A stretch of DNA of 35,516 bases, from positions 1 through 35,516 of the forward strand of contig NZ_JTHF01000214.1 in NCBI RefSeq assembly GCF_001043895.1, written 5' to 3'. This document shows, piece by piece, positions 1-9,604 of this stretch. Position numbers and translations under genes: made by a program. Position 1 is the stretch's first letter. Each line of letters starts with the position of its first letter. Under the pieces are notes generated by a model. That model saw only the letters and a program-made list of their open reading frames with translations. It had not been told where the DNA came from and searched no databases. The stretch comes from Methylobacterium indicum (GTDB lineage Bacteria; Pseudomonadota; Alphaproteobacteria; Rhizobiales; Beijerinckiaceae).

Positions 1-157
1 GGGCGGGATCGGGCGGGGATCGGCGATCCGGGGGTGGACGGTCATGCGGCAACCGGGTGCAGTGCGGAATGCGCCACAGATAAGCCGCGAGCAGCGGTTT
101 GACCCGGGCGGCCGGCCACACGATGGCGTGAGAGGCGGCACCCCGTGGAGATCCGCC

Positions 158-469
158 GTGCCGCGCCTGACCCTCGCCGCCCTCCTGCTCATGATGGCGC
201 CGGCGGCGCACGCCGCCTGCACCGCGCCGACGCCGCCGCCGGCGAGCGAGAAGCCGGTAAAGCCCGCCCTGCCGCAGAAGCCCGCCTGCCTCGACGCCAA
301 GGGCGGCTGCCCGGGCTGGGAGGCCTACACCTACAACGACGGGATCAAGGCCTACAACGCGCAGCTCGGCCCCTTCCGGACGAGCGCCGAAGCCTATGCC
401 CGCAAGCTCAAGGCCTACGCCGACGGCAGCGTCGCCTACGCGAATTGCGAGATGCAGTCGATGCAGTGA
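158..469 (+). CDS. small secreted hypothetical protein
   Basis: I do not recognise the family. The reading frame is open from an ATG at 44, but I chose the GTG at 158. It follows a GGAG at 147-150 and gives a clean Sec signal peptide: a short start, a Leu/Ala/Met hydrophobic core, then AHA-A near residue 20. The mature part is about 83 residues. It starts with a Pro/Lys-rich stretch and continues with a Tyr/Ala-rich helical segment (YAYxx-like spacing of Tyr and Lys). It has four cysteines, so disulphides in the periplasm are possible. AAC at the cleavage site is not a convincing lipobox. The upstream 157 bases hold nothing else I can name. The call of a secreted protein is fairly safe; its role is unknown. 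Confidence 0.6.
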   Translation: MPRLTLAALLLMMAPAAHAACTAPTPPPASEKPVKPALPQKPACLDAKGGCPGWEAYTYNDGIKAYNAQLGPFRTSAEAYARKLKAYADGSVAYANCEMQSMQ

Positions 470-517
470 CGCAGGCGCGGTAGGCTCGCGCCCCCGGCCG
501 GCCTGCCGCCAGTCCGC

Positions 518-665
518 ATGGATGTCGACGCGTTCCTCGCCTGGAGCGCCACAATTCCGGGCCGTCACGAACTCGTCGACGGCGAGGTCTTCGCGAGGGC
601 GCCGGAGCGGGCGCGTCACGCCCGGGATCGTGCTCGCCGTGGACGATCTCTTCGGCGGGCGCTGA
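518..665 (+). pseudogene. frameshifted N-terminal fragment of a Uma2-family gene
   Basis: The first ~30 codons from the ATG at 518 (MDVDAFLAWSATIPGRHELV...) align residue for residue with the N-terminus of the intact Uma2 gene just downstream (MNVDEYLAWSEANPGRYELV...). After the ERARHAR segment, similarity moves to another frame, where VLAVDDLFGGR followed by a stop matches RVAVFDALRSA of the intact copy. The remainder, including the catalytic Asp and Glu-x-Lys region, is missing. It therefore looks like a decayed tandem duplicate truncated to about 48 codons. No new ribosome-binding site or alternative product is evident. Confidence 0.6.
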
Positions 666-714
666 CCGGCATGCTACGATGCTGGCGCAAGGAGCCATCG
701 ACAGGTTCGACGCG

Positions 715-1266
715 ATGAAGCCGCTTCCGCAGACGCCCATGAATGTGGACGAGTACCTCGCCTGGAGCGAGGCGAATCCCGGACGGTACGAACTCGTGCA
801 GGGCGAGGTGTACGCCATGGCAGCCGAACGGGCACGGCGCGCCAGAACCCGCGTCGCGGTCTTCGATGCGCTGCGAAGCGCGGTACGCGGTGCCGGAGTC
901 GGCTGCGAAGCGATGCCCGATGGAATGACCGTCCGCATCGATGCCCACACGGCCTACGAACCGGACGCCCTGATCTATTGCGGCCCGCGCCTCGACCCCG
1001 ACGCGGTCGAGGTGAAGGGCTCGGTCGTCGTTGTCGAGGTTCTGTCCCCCAGCACCCGCCGGACCGACGCGAGCGAGAAGCTCGTCGGTTACTTCCGGGT
1101 ACCAAGCATCCAGCACTACCTGATCGTCGATCCAGACCGGCGCATGGTCATCCATCACCGCCGCGCCGGCGACCGGATCGAGACCGCCTTCGCCCAGGAC
1201 GGCACCTCCGTCCTCGACCCGCCCGGTCTCACACTCTCCATCCCGGCACTGTTCGAGGAGCCCTGA
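715..1266 (+). CDS. Uma2 family protein (putative PD-(D/E)XK nuclease fold)
   Basis: About 183 residues, typical for Uma2 (DUF820), a family with a restriction-endonuclease-like fold, expanded in cyanobacteria and some alphaproteobacteria and of unproven biological role. Visible family signatures are the N-terminal RYELVQGEV (residues ~24-32), PDALIYC with the candidate metal-binding Asp84, VVEVLSPST with Glu108, and Lys122 followed by the YFRVPSIQHYLIVD strand. The start is uncertain. ATGs at 679, 715 and 739 are in frame, and AAGGAG at 689-694 is too far from 715. I prefer 715 because the conserved region begins soon after it. A broken copy of the same N-terminus lies immediately upstream, so the gene probably arose in or suffered a tandem duplication. 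Confidence 0.8.
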   Translation: MKPLPQTPMNVDEYLAWSEANPGRYELVQGEVYAMAAERARRARTRVAVFDALRSAVRGAGVGCEAMPDGMTVRIDAHTAYEPDALIYCGPRLDPDAVEVKGSVVVVEVLSPSTRRTDASEKLVGYFRVPSIQHYLIVDPDRRMVIHHRRAGDRIETAFAQDGTSVLDPPGLTLSIPALFEEP

Positions 1267-1337
1267 GCCCGGCGCTTGACCCTCCCGGTAGCGGATGCGA
1301 CAGGCGCGGGCATCCTCTTCCCCGCGCGAGCCCCTGC

Positions 1338-2339
1338 ATGACCGCCTCCCTCGACCTCCTCGTCCTCGGCAACGCCATCGTCGACGTGATGGCCCGCACC
1401 GACGAGGCCTTCCTGGTGCGCGAGGGCGTGCACAAGGGCGCGATGCAGCTCATCGACGAGGCGCGGGCCGAGCACCTGTTCGGGGTGATGGGCCCGGCCA
1501 CGGTCATCTCGGGCGGCTCGGGCGCCAACACGGCGGTCGGCGCGGCGCTCCTCGGCGCCCGGGCGGGCTTCGTCGGCAAGGTGCGCGACGACGAGCTCGG
1601 CCGTCTCTTCGCCCACGACCTCAACGCCACCGGCGTCCGGTTCGACGTCGCTCCGGCCGGCGAGGGCCCGGCGACGGCCCGATGCTTCATACTGGTGACG
1701 CCGGACGGCGAGCGCACCATGAACACCTATCTCGGCGCCTGCCAGGGCCTCTCGGCCTCGGACGTCGACGAGGAGACCGTGCGGAGCGCCCGCCACGTCT
1801 ATCTCGAAGGCTACCTGTGGGACCCGCCGGCCGCCAAGGAAGCGTTCCGCAAGGCGGCCAAGATCGCGCATGGCGCCGGCAACAAGGTCGCGCTGACCCT
1901 GTCGGACGCGTTCTGCGTCGACCGCTACCGCGACGAGTTCCTCGGCCTCATCCGCGACGGCAGCCTCGACATCCTGTTCGCCAACATCCACGAGCTGAAG
2001 AGCCTGTACCAGACCGCCGACGCCGACACGGCCCTGGCGGCGCTCCGCGCGGAAAAGGGGCTCCTCGGCGTCGTCACCCGCTCGGAGGACGGCGCGCTCG
2101 TGGTCTCGGGCGACGAGACGAAATCCGTGCCGGCCTCGCCCGTGCGCGAGGTGGTCGACACCACCGGCGCCGGCGACCTGTTCGCGGCGGGCTTCCTCGC
2201 CGGCCTCGCCCGCGGCCTCGACCACGCCGATTGCGCCCGCCTCGGCGCCGTCGCGGCGGCGGAGATCATCTCCCATCTCGGCGCCCGGCCGCAGGGAGAC
2301 CTCAAGGCACTCGCCGCCCAGGCCGGCCTGAAGGTCTGA
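1338..2339 (+). CDS. PfkB/ribokinase-family carbohydrate kinase (adenosine kinase-like)
   Basis: 333 residues, the normal size for the PfkB family, which phosphorylates sugars or nucleosides with ATP in the cytoplasm. The N-terminus LDLLVLGNAIVDVMAR and the GGSGANTAVGAALLGARAGF segment (about residues 56-76) form the sugar-binding half. The C-terminal signature DTTGAGDLFAAGFLAG begins at residue 274 and places the catalytic base at Asp280. The overall pattern resembles the adenosine-kinase-like subgroup common in Rhizobiales. The substrate cannot be read from the sequence. I set the start at the ATG at 1338 because the family N-terminus begins there, although the frame is open far upstream and the ribosome-binding site is weak. 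It stands alone on the + strand, 71 bases after the Uma2 gene. Confidence 0.88.
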   Translation: MTASLDLLVLGNAIVDVMARTDEAFLVREGVHKGAMQLIDEARAEHLFGVMGPATVISGGSGANTAVGAALLGARAGFVGKVRDDELGRLFAHDLNATGVRFDVAPAGEGPATARCFILVTPDGERTMNTYLGACQGLSASDVDEETVRSARHVYLEGYLWDPPAAKEAFRKAAKIAHGAGNKVALTLSDAFCVDRYRDEFLGLIRDGSLDILFANIHELKSLYQTADADTALAALRAEKGLLGVVTRSEDGALVVSGDETKSVPASPVREVVDTTGAGDLFAAGFLAGLARGLDHADCARLGAVAAAEIISHLGARPQGDLKALAAQAGLKV

Positions 2340-2511
2340 ACGCAGAGGCGGCGCTTTCGTCAGAGCTTGACCGATGCTAAGCCGGCTCTGCAACGGCAAT
2401 CGCCGGCCTTGCGACGAGCGCCGACGAGCCACACGCACCCCGAGCGTCGCACGCCCGTCACGCGCGTGCGGCACCGGAACTTAAGAAACCATCCGCCAGG
2501 GAGCGGCCCCG

Positions 2512-3354
2512 TTGGTCGAGAACCGCCGCTTCGGCAACCTGATCCCGCACCTCGTGCTGTGCCTCGGGGTCGGCATCGTGGTCTTCCCGGTCTACCTCGC
2601 GCTGATCGGCTCGACGCACGACGCCGCGACCATCGCCAACGGGCAGATGCCGCTCTGGCCGGGGACCCACGGGTTCGAGACCTACCGGCGGGCGCTCACC
2701 GAATCCGGCATGGCCGGCGCGCCGGTCGGGCTGATGCTGATCAACAGCACGATCATGGCGCTCGCCATCGCGCTGGGCAAGATCTCGATCTCGCTGCTCT
2801 CGGCCTATGCGCTGATCTACTTCAAGTTTCCGTTCCGGCAGACCGCCTTCTGGGCGATCTTCGTCACCCTGATGCTGCCGGTCGAGGTCCGCATCTACCC
2901 GACCTACAAGGTCGCGGCCGACCTCCAGCTCCTCGATACCTATGCCGGCCTCGCCCTGCCGCTGATCGCCTCGGCGACCGCGACCCTGCTGTTTCGCCAG
3001 TTCTTCCTCACGGTGCCGAACGAGCTCGTCGAGGCCTCCCGCATCGACGGAGCCGGGCCGGTGCGGTTCTTCCTCGACACCCTGCTGCCGCTCTCGCGCA
3101 CCACGATGGCGGCGCTGTTCGTGATCCAGTTCCTGTACGGCTGGAACCAGTATCTCTGGCCGCTCCTCGTCACCACCCGTGACGACATGCAGACGGTGGT
3201 GATCGGCCTGCGCAAGATGACCTCGATCACCGACCAGCTCACCGAGTGGCAGATCGTCATGGCGACCGCCGTGCTGGCGATGCTGCCGCCGGTCGTGGTG
3301 GTGTTCGCGATGCAGAAGCTGTTCGTGCGCGGCCTGGTGGAGACCGAGAAGTGA
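2512..3354 (+). CDS. ugpE: sn-glycerol-3-phosphate ABC transporter, permease UgpE
   Basis: 280-residue inner-membrane permease, half of the UgpA-UgpE channel that imports sn-glycerol-3-phosphate and its diesters from the periplasm. The protein closely resembles E. coli UgpE along its whole length. Shared stretches include the VENR start, [20 protein letters not shown], the cytoplasmic EAA loop [17 protein letters not shown] that docks on the ATPase, [10 protein letters not shown], and [10 protein letters not shown] at the end. About six membrane segments are visible. Translation most likely starts at the TTG at 2512, because the conserved N-terminus begins there and CAGGGAG lies about 9 bases upstream. 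ugpC follows after 28 bases. ugpB and ugpA are not upstream as usual but 5 kb downstream. Confidence 0.93.
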   Translation: MVENRRFGNLIPHLVLCLGVGIVVFPVYLALIGSTHDAATIANGQMPLWPGTHGFETYRRALTESGMAGAPVGLMLINSTIMALAIALGKISISLLSAYALIYFKFPFRQTAFWAIFVTLMLPVEVRIYPTYKVAADLQLLDTYAGLALPLIASATATLLFRQFFLTVPNELVEASRIDGAGPVRFFLDTLLPLSRTTMAALFVIQFLYGWNQYLWPLLVTTRDDMQTVVIGLRKMTSITDQLTEWQIVMATAVLAMLPPVVVVFAMQKLFVRGLVETEK

Positions 3355-3382
3355 TGTCCATCCTCAACGTCGGGTGCTTCTG

Positions 3383-4435
<1,053 letters not shown>

Positions 4436-4560
4436 CCGGAGGCCGACGGCCTTTCCCGCTGGCCAAGCCTCGGCGTATGCAAGCTCGAGACGGATCCCGT
4501 GCAGGGGATCCCGGCGCCATTCCGCAAACGGGAGGCGCATCGTTGGGAGGCGTACTTTCC

Positions 4561-5733
4561 GTGCACAAACCCCTCGCCGGCATCAAGGTGCTCGAACTCG
4601 CCCGCATCCTGGCCGGCCCCTGGATCGGCCAGCTCCTGGCGGATCTCGGCGCCGACGTGGTCAAGGTCGAGCGGCCGGTCGTCGGCGACGACACCCGGAC
4701 CTGGGGCCCGCCCTTCGTCGAGGGCGCGGACGGCGAGCGGCTTTCGGCCTCGTATTTCCACTCGACGAACCGCGGCAAGCGCTCGGTCGCGGCCGATTTC
4801 GAGACCGCGGAAGGGCAAGCCGTGGTGAAGCGGCTCGCCGCCCATGCCGACGTGGTGATCGAGAACTTCAAGGTCGGCGGCCTCAAGAAGTACGGGCTCG
4901 ACCACGAGGCCCTGAGCGCCCTCAACCCCCGGCTCATCACCTGCTCGGTCACCGGCTTCGGCCAGGACGGCCCCTACGCGCCGCGGGCCGGCTACGACTT
5001 CATGGTCCAGGGGCTGGGCGGGATCATGTCGCTCACCGGCGAGCCCGAGGGCGAGCCGGTCAAGACCGCGGTCGCTTTCGCGGACGTGTTCACCGGGGTC
5101 TACGGCACGGTGGCGATCCTCGCCGCCCTCCAGGGCCGGCACGCCACGGGCAAGGGCTGCCACATCGACATGGCGCTTCTCGACACCCAGGTCTCGGTGC
5201 TCGGCAACCAGGCCCTGGTCTATCTCGTGTCGGGCCTGCTGCCGCCCCGGATGGGCAATGAGCATACCAGCATCGTGCCCTACCAGGTCTTCCCGACGTC
5301 GGACGGCCACATCATCGTCGCCTGCGGCAACGACGGCCAGTTCCAGAAGTTTTGCAGTGTGCTCGGCACGACCTGGCACCTCGACCCCGACTATTCCACC
5401 AATCCCGGCCGGGTGACCCGGCGCGACGTGCTGATCCCGCTCATCAGCGCCGAGACGAGCCGCCACACCAAGGCCGACCTGTTGGCGCGCCTCGGCGCCG
5501 TCAACGTGCCGGTCGGCCCGATCAACGACCTCGCCGAGGTCTTCTCCGACCCGCAGGTGGTCCATCGCGGGATGCGCCTCGACCTGCCCGATCCGCGGGC
5601 GAAGGGCGGCACGATCCCGAGCGTGCGCTCGCCGATCGTCATCGACGGCGTGCCGATGGCGGCCCAGACCGCCTCGCCGCAGGTGGGGGATCATACGCAG
5701 AGCGTGCTGGCGGATCCGGCCTGGGGCGGGTGA
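4561..5733 (+). CDS. class III CoA-transferase (CaiB/BaiF family)
   Basis: 390 residues, typical of family III CoA-transferases, which move CoA between carboxylic acids through an aspartyl-CoA thioester. Visible marks are KVLELARILAGPW at the N-terminus, LLADLGADVVKVERP, NRGKRSVAADF, DVVIENFKVGGLKKYGLD, and ADVFTGVYGTVAIL, in which Asp175 is the expected catalytic residue. GNDGQFQKFC and the terminal PQVGDHT segment are also typical. I chose the GTG at 4561 because GGGAGG at 4545-4550 precedes it; an ATG at 4477 would add 28 unconserved residues. The acyl substrate is unknown. It lies between ugpC and a ThDP enzyme, within the split ugp locus, with a 125-base gap from ugpC. Confidence 0.9.
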   Translation: MHKPLAGIKVLELARILAGPWIGQLLADLGADVVKVERPVVGDDTRTWGPPFVEGADGERLSASYFHSTNRGKRSVAADFETAEGQAVVKRLAAHADVVIENFKVGGLKKYGLDHEALSALNPRLITCSVTGFGQDGPYAPRAGYDFMVQGLGGIMSLTGEPEGEPVKTAVAFADVFTGVYGTVAILAALQGRHATGKGCHIDMALLDTQVSVLGNQALVYLVSGLLPPRMGNEHTSIVPYQVFPTSDGHIIVACGNDGQFQKFCSVLGTTWHLDPDYSTNPGRVTRRDVLIPLISAETSRHTKADLLARLGAVNVPVGPINDLAEVFSDPQVVHRGMRLDLPDPRAKGGTIPSVRSPIVIDGVPMAAQTASPQVGDHTQSVLADPAWGG

Positions 5734-5825
5734 CGGGCGTCGTCGATGCAGGCGGCGCGAGCCAAGGCCGTCGCTGACTGCTATGGTGCTCGCTACGAGC
5801 CTCCCGGAAGACGCCCGCCCCCACC

Positions 5826-6203
5826 ATGACCTCGATCGCGTTCGACACGCTCAAATTCGCCCGGACGTTGCGCGACCGGGCGAAGATGTCGCCCGAGCAG
5901 GCGGAAGGTCTGTCCGACGCTCTTCTCGAAGCGATTCAGGGCGATATTCCGACGAAAGCGGATCTCAAGGACGTCGAGGCCAGCATCGAAGGCGTCAAGG
6001 CGAGCATCGAGGCGCTGCGGACCAGCACGCGATCGGACATGGACGCCGTCAAGGCGAGCCAGCGGGAAACCGAGCTACGCCTGGAAGCGCGCATCGAATC
6101 GACGAAGAGCGACATCATCAAATGGGTCGCCGGACTGATCGGTTTTCAGACACTCGCGATCATCGGCGCCGTCATCGCGCTGGCACGGATTCTCAAACCG
6201 TGA
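5826..6203 (+). CDS. coiled-coil protein with C-terminal membrane anchor (DUF1640/CCDC90-like)
   Basis: 125 residues. The N-terminus SIAFDTLKFARTLRDRAKMSPEQAEGLSDAL resembles the short DUF1640/CCDC90-type proteins repeated in Methylobacterium genomes. Residues ~40-100 are Lys/Glu/Ala-rich with heptad-like spacing (KADLKDVEASIEGVKASIEAL), so a coiled coil is expected. Residues ~101-121 (WVAGLIGFQTLAIIGAVIAL) form one transmembrane helix close to the C-terminus, suggesting a tail-anchored, possibly oligomeric, inner-membrane protein. The start ATG has no strong ribosome-binding site. It sits alone between the CoA-transferase and the ThDP enzyme. The function of the bacterial proteins is not established. 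Confidence 0.75.
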   Translation: MTSIAFDTLKFARTLRDRAKMSPEQAEGLSDALLEAIQGDIPTKADLKDVEASIEGVKASIEALRTSTRSDMDAVKASQRETELRLEARIESTKSDIIKWVAGLIGFQTLAIIGAVIALARILKP

Positions 6204-6330
6204 GGTGTGAGGTCGGCCGACGATGCATGATCATGGCGAGCTGATTCCGTCCGTTTCTCGCGCGGCCTTGTCCACTTTCGAATACCCGAGAGAAGCAACT
6301 CAACAACGTGGCTCGACAGAGGACACATCC

Positions 6331-8007
6331 ATGACCGACGCCCCCCGCCCCCGCACCGGCGGGCAGATCCTGGTGGACCAGCTCGCCCGCCACGGCGTCG
6401 GCGACATCTTCTGCGTGCCCGGCGAGAGCTACCTCGCGGTGCTCGACGCGCTGCACGACGCGCAGATCCGCCTCACCGTCTGCCGGCAGGAGGGCGGGGC
6501 CGCCATGATGGCGGAGGCGCACGGCAAGCTCACGGGGAAGCCCGGCATCTGCTTCGTCACCCGCGGCCCCGGCGCCACCAACGCCTCGCCCGGCCTGCAC
6601 ATCGCCAAGCAGGATTCGACCCCGATGATCCTGTTCGTCGGCCAGATCGAGCGGGCGGCCCGCGAGCGCGAGGCGTTCCAGGAGCTCGATTACCGGGCGG
6701 TGTTCGGCACCATCGCCAAGTGGGTCACCGAGATCGACAGCGCCGACCGCCTGCCCGAGCTGATCGCCCGCGCCTTCCACGTCGCCACCGCCGGCCGGCC
6801 CGGACCGGTGGTGATCGCGCTGCCCGAGGACATGCTGGTCGAGACCGCGACCGTCCCGGATGCTCCCGCCTTCCGGCCGGTCGAGACCCATCCGGCGCTC
6901 GCCCAGATGGTCGCGCTCCAAAACCTGCTGGGGCAGGCGCAAAACCCCTTCGCGATCCTCGGCGGCAGCCGCTGGTCGGCGGAGGCCGTGCGGCGCTTCT
7001 CGCGTTTCGCCGACCTGTTCTCGCTCCCCGTCGCCTGCTCGTTCCGGCGCCAGGGCCATTTTTCGGCCGATCATCGCTGCTACGCTGGCGATCTCGGGCT
7101 GGGCGTCAACCCGAAGCTCCTCGCCCGGATCAAGGAGGCCGATCTCCTGCTCGTCGTCGGCGGGCGGCTGTCGGAGATCCCGTCGCAGGGCTACACGCTC
7201 CTCGACATTCCAGGACCGCGCCAGACCCTCGTCCACGTCCACCCGGACCCGGAGGAACTCGGCCGCGTCTACAGCCCGGCGCTCGCCATCAATGCGAGCC
7301 CGACCGCCTTCGCGGCGGCGATCGAGACCGTGCAGCCGCCTCGCGCCCTGCCCTGGGCCGCGGGCACCGAGGCCCTGCATGCCGAGTACCTGGCCTGGAG
7401 CGATCCCACCCGGATCACCACCCCGGGCAATCTCCAGATGGGCGGCGTGATGGCGCATTTGCGCGAGGCACTGCCGGCCGATGCGATCCTGTGCAACGGG
7501 GCGGGCAACTTCGCCACCTGGGTGCACCGCTTCTGGCCGTTCCGCGCCCATGACGGCCAGCTCGCCCCGACCTCGGGCTCGATGGGCTACGGCGTGCCCG
7601 CCGCCATCGGCGCCAAGCGCCTGCTTCCCGACCGCACCGTCGTGGTGGTCTCGGGCGACGGCGACTTCCTGATGAACGGCCAGGAATTCGCCACCGCCGT
7701 CCAGTACGGGCTGCCGGTCATCGTCATCCTGGTCGATAATGGGATGTACGGCACGATCCGGATGCACCAGGAGCGCGAATATCCCGGCCGTGTCTCCGGC
7801 ACCGCGTTGAAGAACCCCGATTTCGCCGCCTATGCCACCGCCTTCGGTGGCTACGGCGAGCGCGTCGAGCGCACCGAGGATTTTCCCGCCGCCCTCGCGC
7901 GGGCGCTTGGCTCCGGCCTGCCGGCGATCCTGCATTGCCCGATCGACCCCGAGGCGATCACCCCGACGACGACCATCCAGGCGCTGCGGGATCGGAAGCG
8001 GGCCTGA
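6331..8007 (+). CDS. thiamine-diphosphate-dependent enzyme, acetolactate-synthase-like
   Basis: 558 residues with the three-domain layout of the acetolactate synthase/pyruvate oxidase superfamily. The N-terminal Pyr domain carries VCRQEGGAAMMAEA, with Glu54 expected to activate the ThDP ring, then TRGPGATN and an AFQE segment as in acetolactate synthase. A central Rossmann-like domain holds GGSRWS and GGRLSEIPS. The C-terminal PP domain has the Mg-ThDP motif GDG (442-444) through Asn470. AGAGG at 6316-6320 lies about 10 bases before the ATG at 6331. It is not a standard IlvB, since no small regulatory subunit ilvH is next to it, and it does not look like oxalyl-CoA decarboxylase. The true 2-oxo acid or aldehyde substrate is unknown. 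A perfect inverted repeat begins at its stop codon. Confidence 0.85.
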   Translation: MTDAPRPRTGGQILVDQLARHGVGDIFCVPGESYLAVLDALHDAQIRLTVCRQEGGAAMMAEAHGKLTGKPGICFVTRGPGATNASPGLHIAKQDSTPMILFVGQIERAAREREAFQELDYRAVFGTIAKWVTEIDSADRLPELIARAFHVATAGRPGPVVIALPEDMLVETATVPDAPAFRPVETHPALAQMVALQNLLGQAQNPFAILGGSRWSAEAVRRFSRFADLFSLPVACSFRRQGHFSADHRCYAGDLGLGVNPKLLARIKEADLLLVVGGRLSEIPSQGYTLLDIPGPRQTLVHVHPDPEELGRVYSPALAINASPTAFAAAIETVQPPRALPWAAGTEALHAEYLAWSDPTRITTPGNLQMGGVMAHLREALPADAILCNGAGNFATWVHRFWPFRAHDGQLAPTSGSMGYGVPAAIGAKRLLPDRTVVVVSGDGDFLMNGQEFATAVQYGLPVIVILVDNGMYGTIRMHQEREYPGRVSGTALKNPDFAAYATAFGGYGERVERTEDFPAALARALGSGLPAILHCPIDPEAITPTTTIQALRDRKRA

Positions 8008-8026
8008 AGCTTCGAGTTCGAAGCTT
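8007..8026 (+). terminator. inverted repeat at the end of the ThDP-enzyme gene
   Basis: AAGCTTCGA, GT, TCGAAGCTT: nine-base arms separated by two bases, starting in the stop codon of the ThDP-enzyme gene. In RNA it would fold as an 8-bp stem with a 4-base loop. Only three T residues follow, so it is a weak candidate for termination or mRNA 3'-end protection. Confidence 0.35.
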
Positions 8027-8087
8027 TCATCCCACCTGCAACCTCATCCTGAGGTGCGACCGCAGGATGAGGTCGTGAGTAGGATGA
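8027..8087. repeat. short copy of a nested palindromic repeat
   Basis: A nested palindrome: TCATCCC, 8 bases, CCTCATCCTG, 11 bases, CAGGATGAGG, 8 bases, AGGATGA. The inner arms (8042-8051 and 8063-8072) are perfect complements. The first 24 bases of the core (8042-8065) are identical to 13881-13904, where a longer member of the same family lies. This copy looks like an internally deleted form of that element. Similar CATCCTGAGG palindromes are widespread between genes in Rhizobiales. Confidence 0.75.
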
Positions 8088-8218
8088 TCCGGAGAACTGC
8101 GCCGACGGGGTCGCACTCTTCACGACCCTCCCTTGTCCCGCGGGCACGGCTGTGCTTAGCCAGCTACTAACAAGCTGCCCGCCGCTGGAGACGGTGCGGG
8201 CCGCGTCACCCCCGGCGC

Positions 8219-8236
8219 CTGTCGTCGGAGTGTCAC
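8219..8236 (+). promoter_or_regulatory. candidate Pho box upstream of ugpB
   Basis: CTGTCGT, CGGA, GTGTCAC: two 7-base direct repeats at the 11-base spacing of PhoB sites (consensus CTGTCAT). They match at 6 of 7 and 5 of 7 positions. The site lies 45-62 bases before the ugpB start. ugp operons are phosphate-starvation genes in several proteobacteria, which supports the reading, but the match is imperfect and was found by eye. A GC-rich 6-bp hairpin (8240-8257) lies between it and the ribosome-binding site. Confidence 0.4.
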
Positions 8237-8280
8237 GCGGGCCCCGCATGAGGGGCCGCACACGAGGAGACGACAACCCG

Positions 8281-9600
8281 ATGGCCCCCACCCTGACGAT
8301 CCGCATCGCACTCGCCGGCCTCGGGCTGGCCGCCGCCGCGACCCCGGCGCTCGCCGTGACCGAGCTGCAATGGTGGCACGCGATGACGGGCGCCAACAAC
8401 GACGCCGTCAACCGCCTCGCCGACGAGTTCAACGCGAGCCAGAGCGACTACAAGGTGGTGCCCACCTACAAGGGCAATTACGGCGAGACGCTGAATGCCG
8501 GCATCGCGGCCTTCCGGGCCGGCACCGCGCCGCACATCATGCAGGTGTTCGAGGTCGGCACCGCCACGATGATGTCGGCCAAGGGCGCGATCAAGCCGGT
8601 CTACCAGCTGATGAAGGATGCCGGCGAGCCGTTCGACGCGAACGCCTACCTGCCGGCGATCACCGGCTACTACTCGACGACCAAGGGCGAGATGCTCTCG
8701 TTCCCGTTCAACTCGTCGTCGATGGTGATGTGGGTCAACACCGACGCCCTGAAGTCGATCGGCCTCGACGCGCCGCCGAAGACCTGGCCGGACCTGTTCG
8801 CGGCGGCCAAGAAGCTGACGCAGAACGGCTTCCCGAATTGCGGCTTCTCGACGACCTGGGTGACCTGGCTCAACATCGAGCAGCTCTCGGCCTGGCACAA
8901 CGTGCCGGTCGCCACCAAGGCCAACGGCATGGACGGCCTCGACACCACGCTCGAGATCAACGGCCCGCTCCAGGTCAAGCACCTGACCAACCTCGCCGAG
9001 GCGCAGAAGGACAAGTCCTTCGACTATTCCGGCCGCTACGACAGCGGCTTCGGCCGCTTCACGGCCGGCGAGTGCCCGATCATGTTCGGGTCGTCCGGTT
9101 CCTACGGCAACGTCAAGGGCGCGGCGAAGTTCGCCTGGGCCTCGGCGCCGATGCCCTACTATCCCGACATGCCCGGCGCGCCGCAGAACAGCATCATCGG
9201 CGGCGCCTCGCTGTGGGTGATGGGCGGCAAGAAGCCCGACGAGTACAAGGGCGTGGCGAAGTTCTTCACCTTCCTGTCCGACACCGACCGGCAGGCGAAG
9301 CTGCACCAGACCACCGGCTACATGCCGATCACCAAGGCCGCCTACGAAAAATCCAAGGCGGACGGCTTCTACGACAAGAACCCGGCCCTCGAGACGCCGA
9401 TCAAGGAACTGACCAACAAGCCGCCGACGGAGAATTCCCGGGGCTTGCGCCTCGGCAACCTGCCGCAGATGCGCGACATGTGGGCCGAGGAGATCGAGGC
9501 GACGCTGGCCGGCAAGAAGACGGCGAAGCAAGCCCTCGACGAGGCGGCGACCCGCGGCAACGCGATGCTGCGCCAGTTCGAGAAGCAGGCCGGACGGTAA
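8281..9600 (+). CDS. ugpB: sn-glycerol-3-phosphate ABC transporter, periplasmic binding protein UgpB
   Basis: 439 residues. It binds glycerol-3-phosphate or glycerophosphodiesters in the periplasm and delivers them to UgpA/UgpE. The signal peptide ends at TPALA near residue 25. The mature protein tracks E. coli UgpB throughout: [83 protein letters not shown], and [26 protein letters not shown] at 8264-8269 gives a ribosome-binding site 11 bases before the ATG. A candidate Pho box lies just upstream. ugpA follows after 4 bases, so translation is probably coupled. Confidence 0.95.
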   Translation: MAPTLTIRIALAGLGLAAAATPALAVTELQWWHAMTGANNDAVNRLADEFNASQSDYKVVPTYKGNYGETLNAGIAAFRAGTAPHIMQVFEVGTATMMSAKGAIKPVYQLMKDAGEPFDANAYLPAITGYYSTTKGEMLSFPFNSSSMVMWVNTDALKSIGLDAPPKTWPDLFAAAKKLTQNGFPNCGFSTTWVTWLNIEQLSAWHNVPVATKANGMDGLDTTLEINGPLQVKHLTNLAEAQKDKSFDYSGRYDSGFGRFTAGECPIMFGSSGSYGNVKGAAKFAWASAPMPYYPDMPGAPQNSIIGGASLWVMGGKKPDEYKGVAKFFTFLSDTDRQAKLHQTTGYMPITKAAYEKSKADGFYDKNPALETPIKELTNKPPTENSRGLRLGNLPQMRDMWAEEIEATLAGKKTAKQALDEAATRGNAMLRQFEKQAGR

Positions 9601-9604
9601 CCTC

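Noticed and set aside
1304..1327. Hairpin GCGCGGG/CCCGCGC before the PfkB-family gene as a terminator or riboswitch
   Set aside because: Only seven base pairs, no T run, and such stems are frequent at this GC content.
4561..8007. CoA-transferase plus ThDP enzyme as a formyl-CoA transferase/oxalyl-CoA decarboxylase (oxalate) pair
   Set aside because: The ThDP protein lacks the oxalyl-CoA decarboxylase N-terminal pattern and instead resembles acetolactate synthase (RGPGATN, AFQE). The two genes are also separated by a coiled-coil gene.
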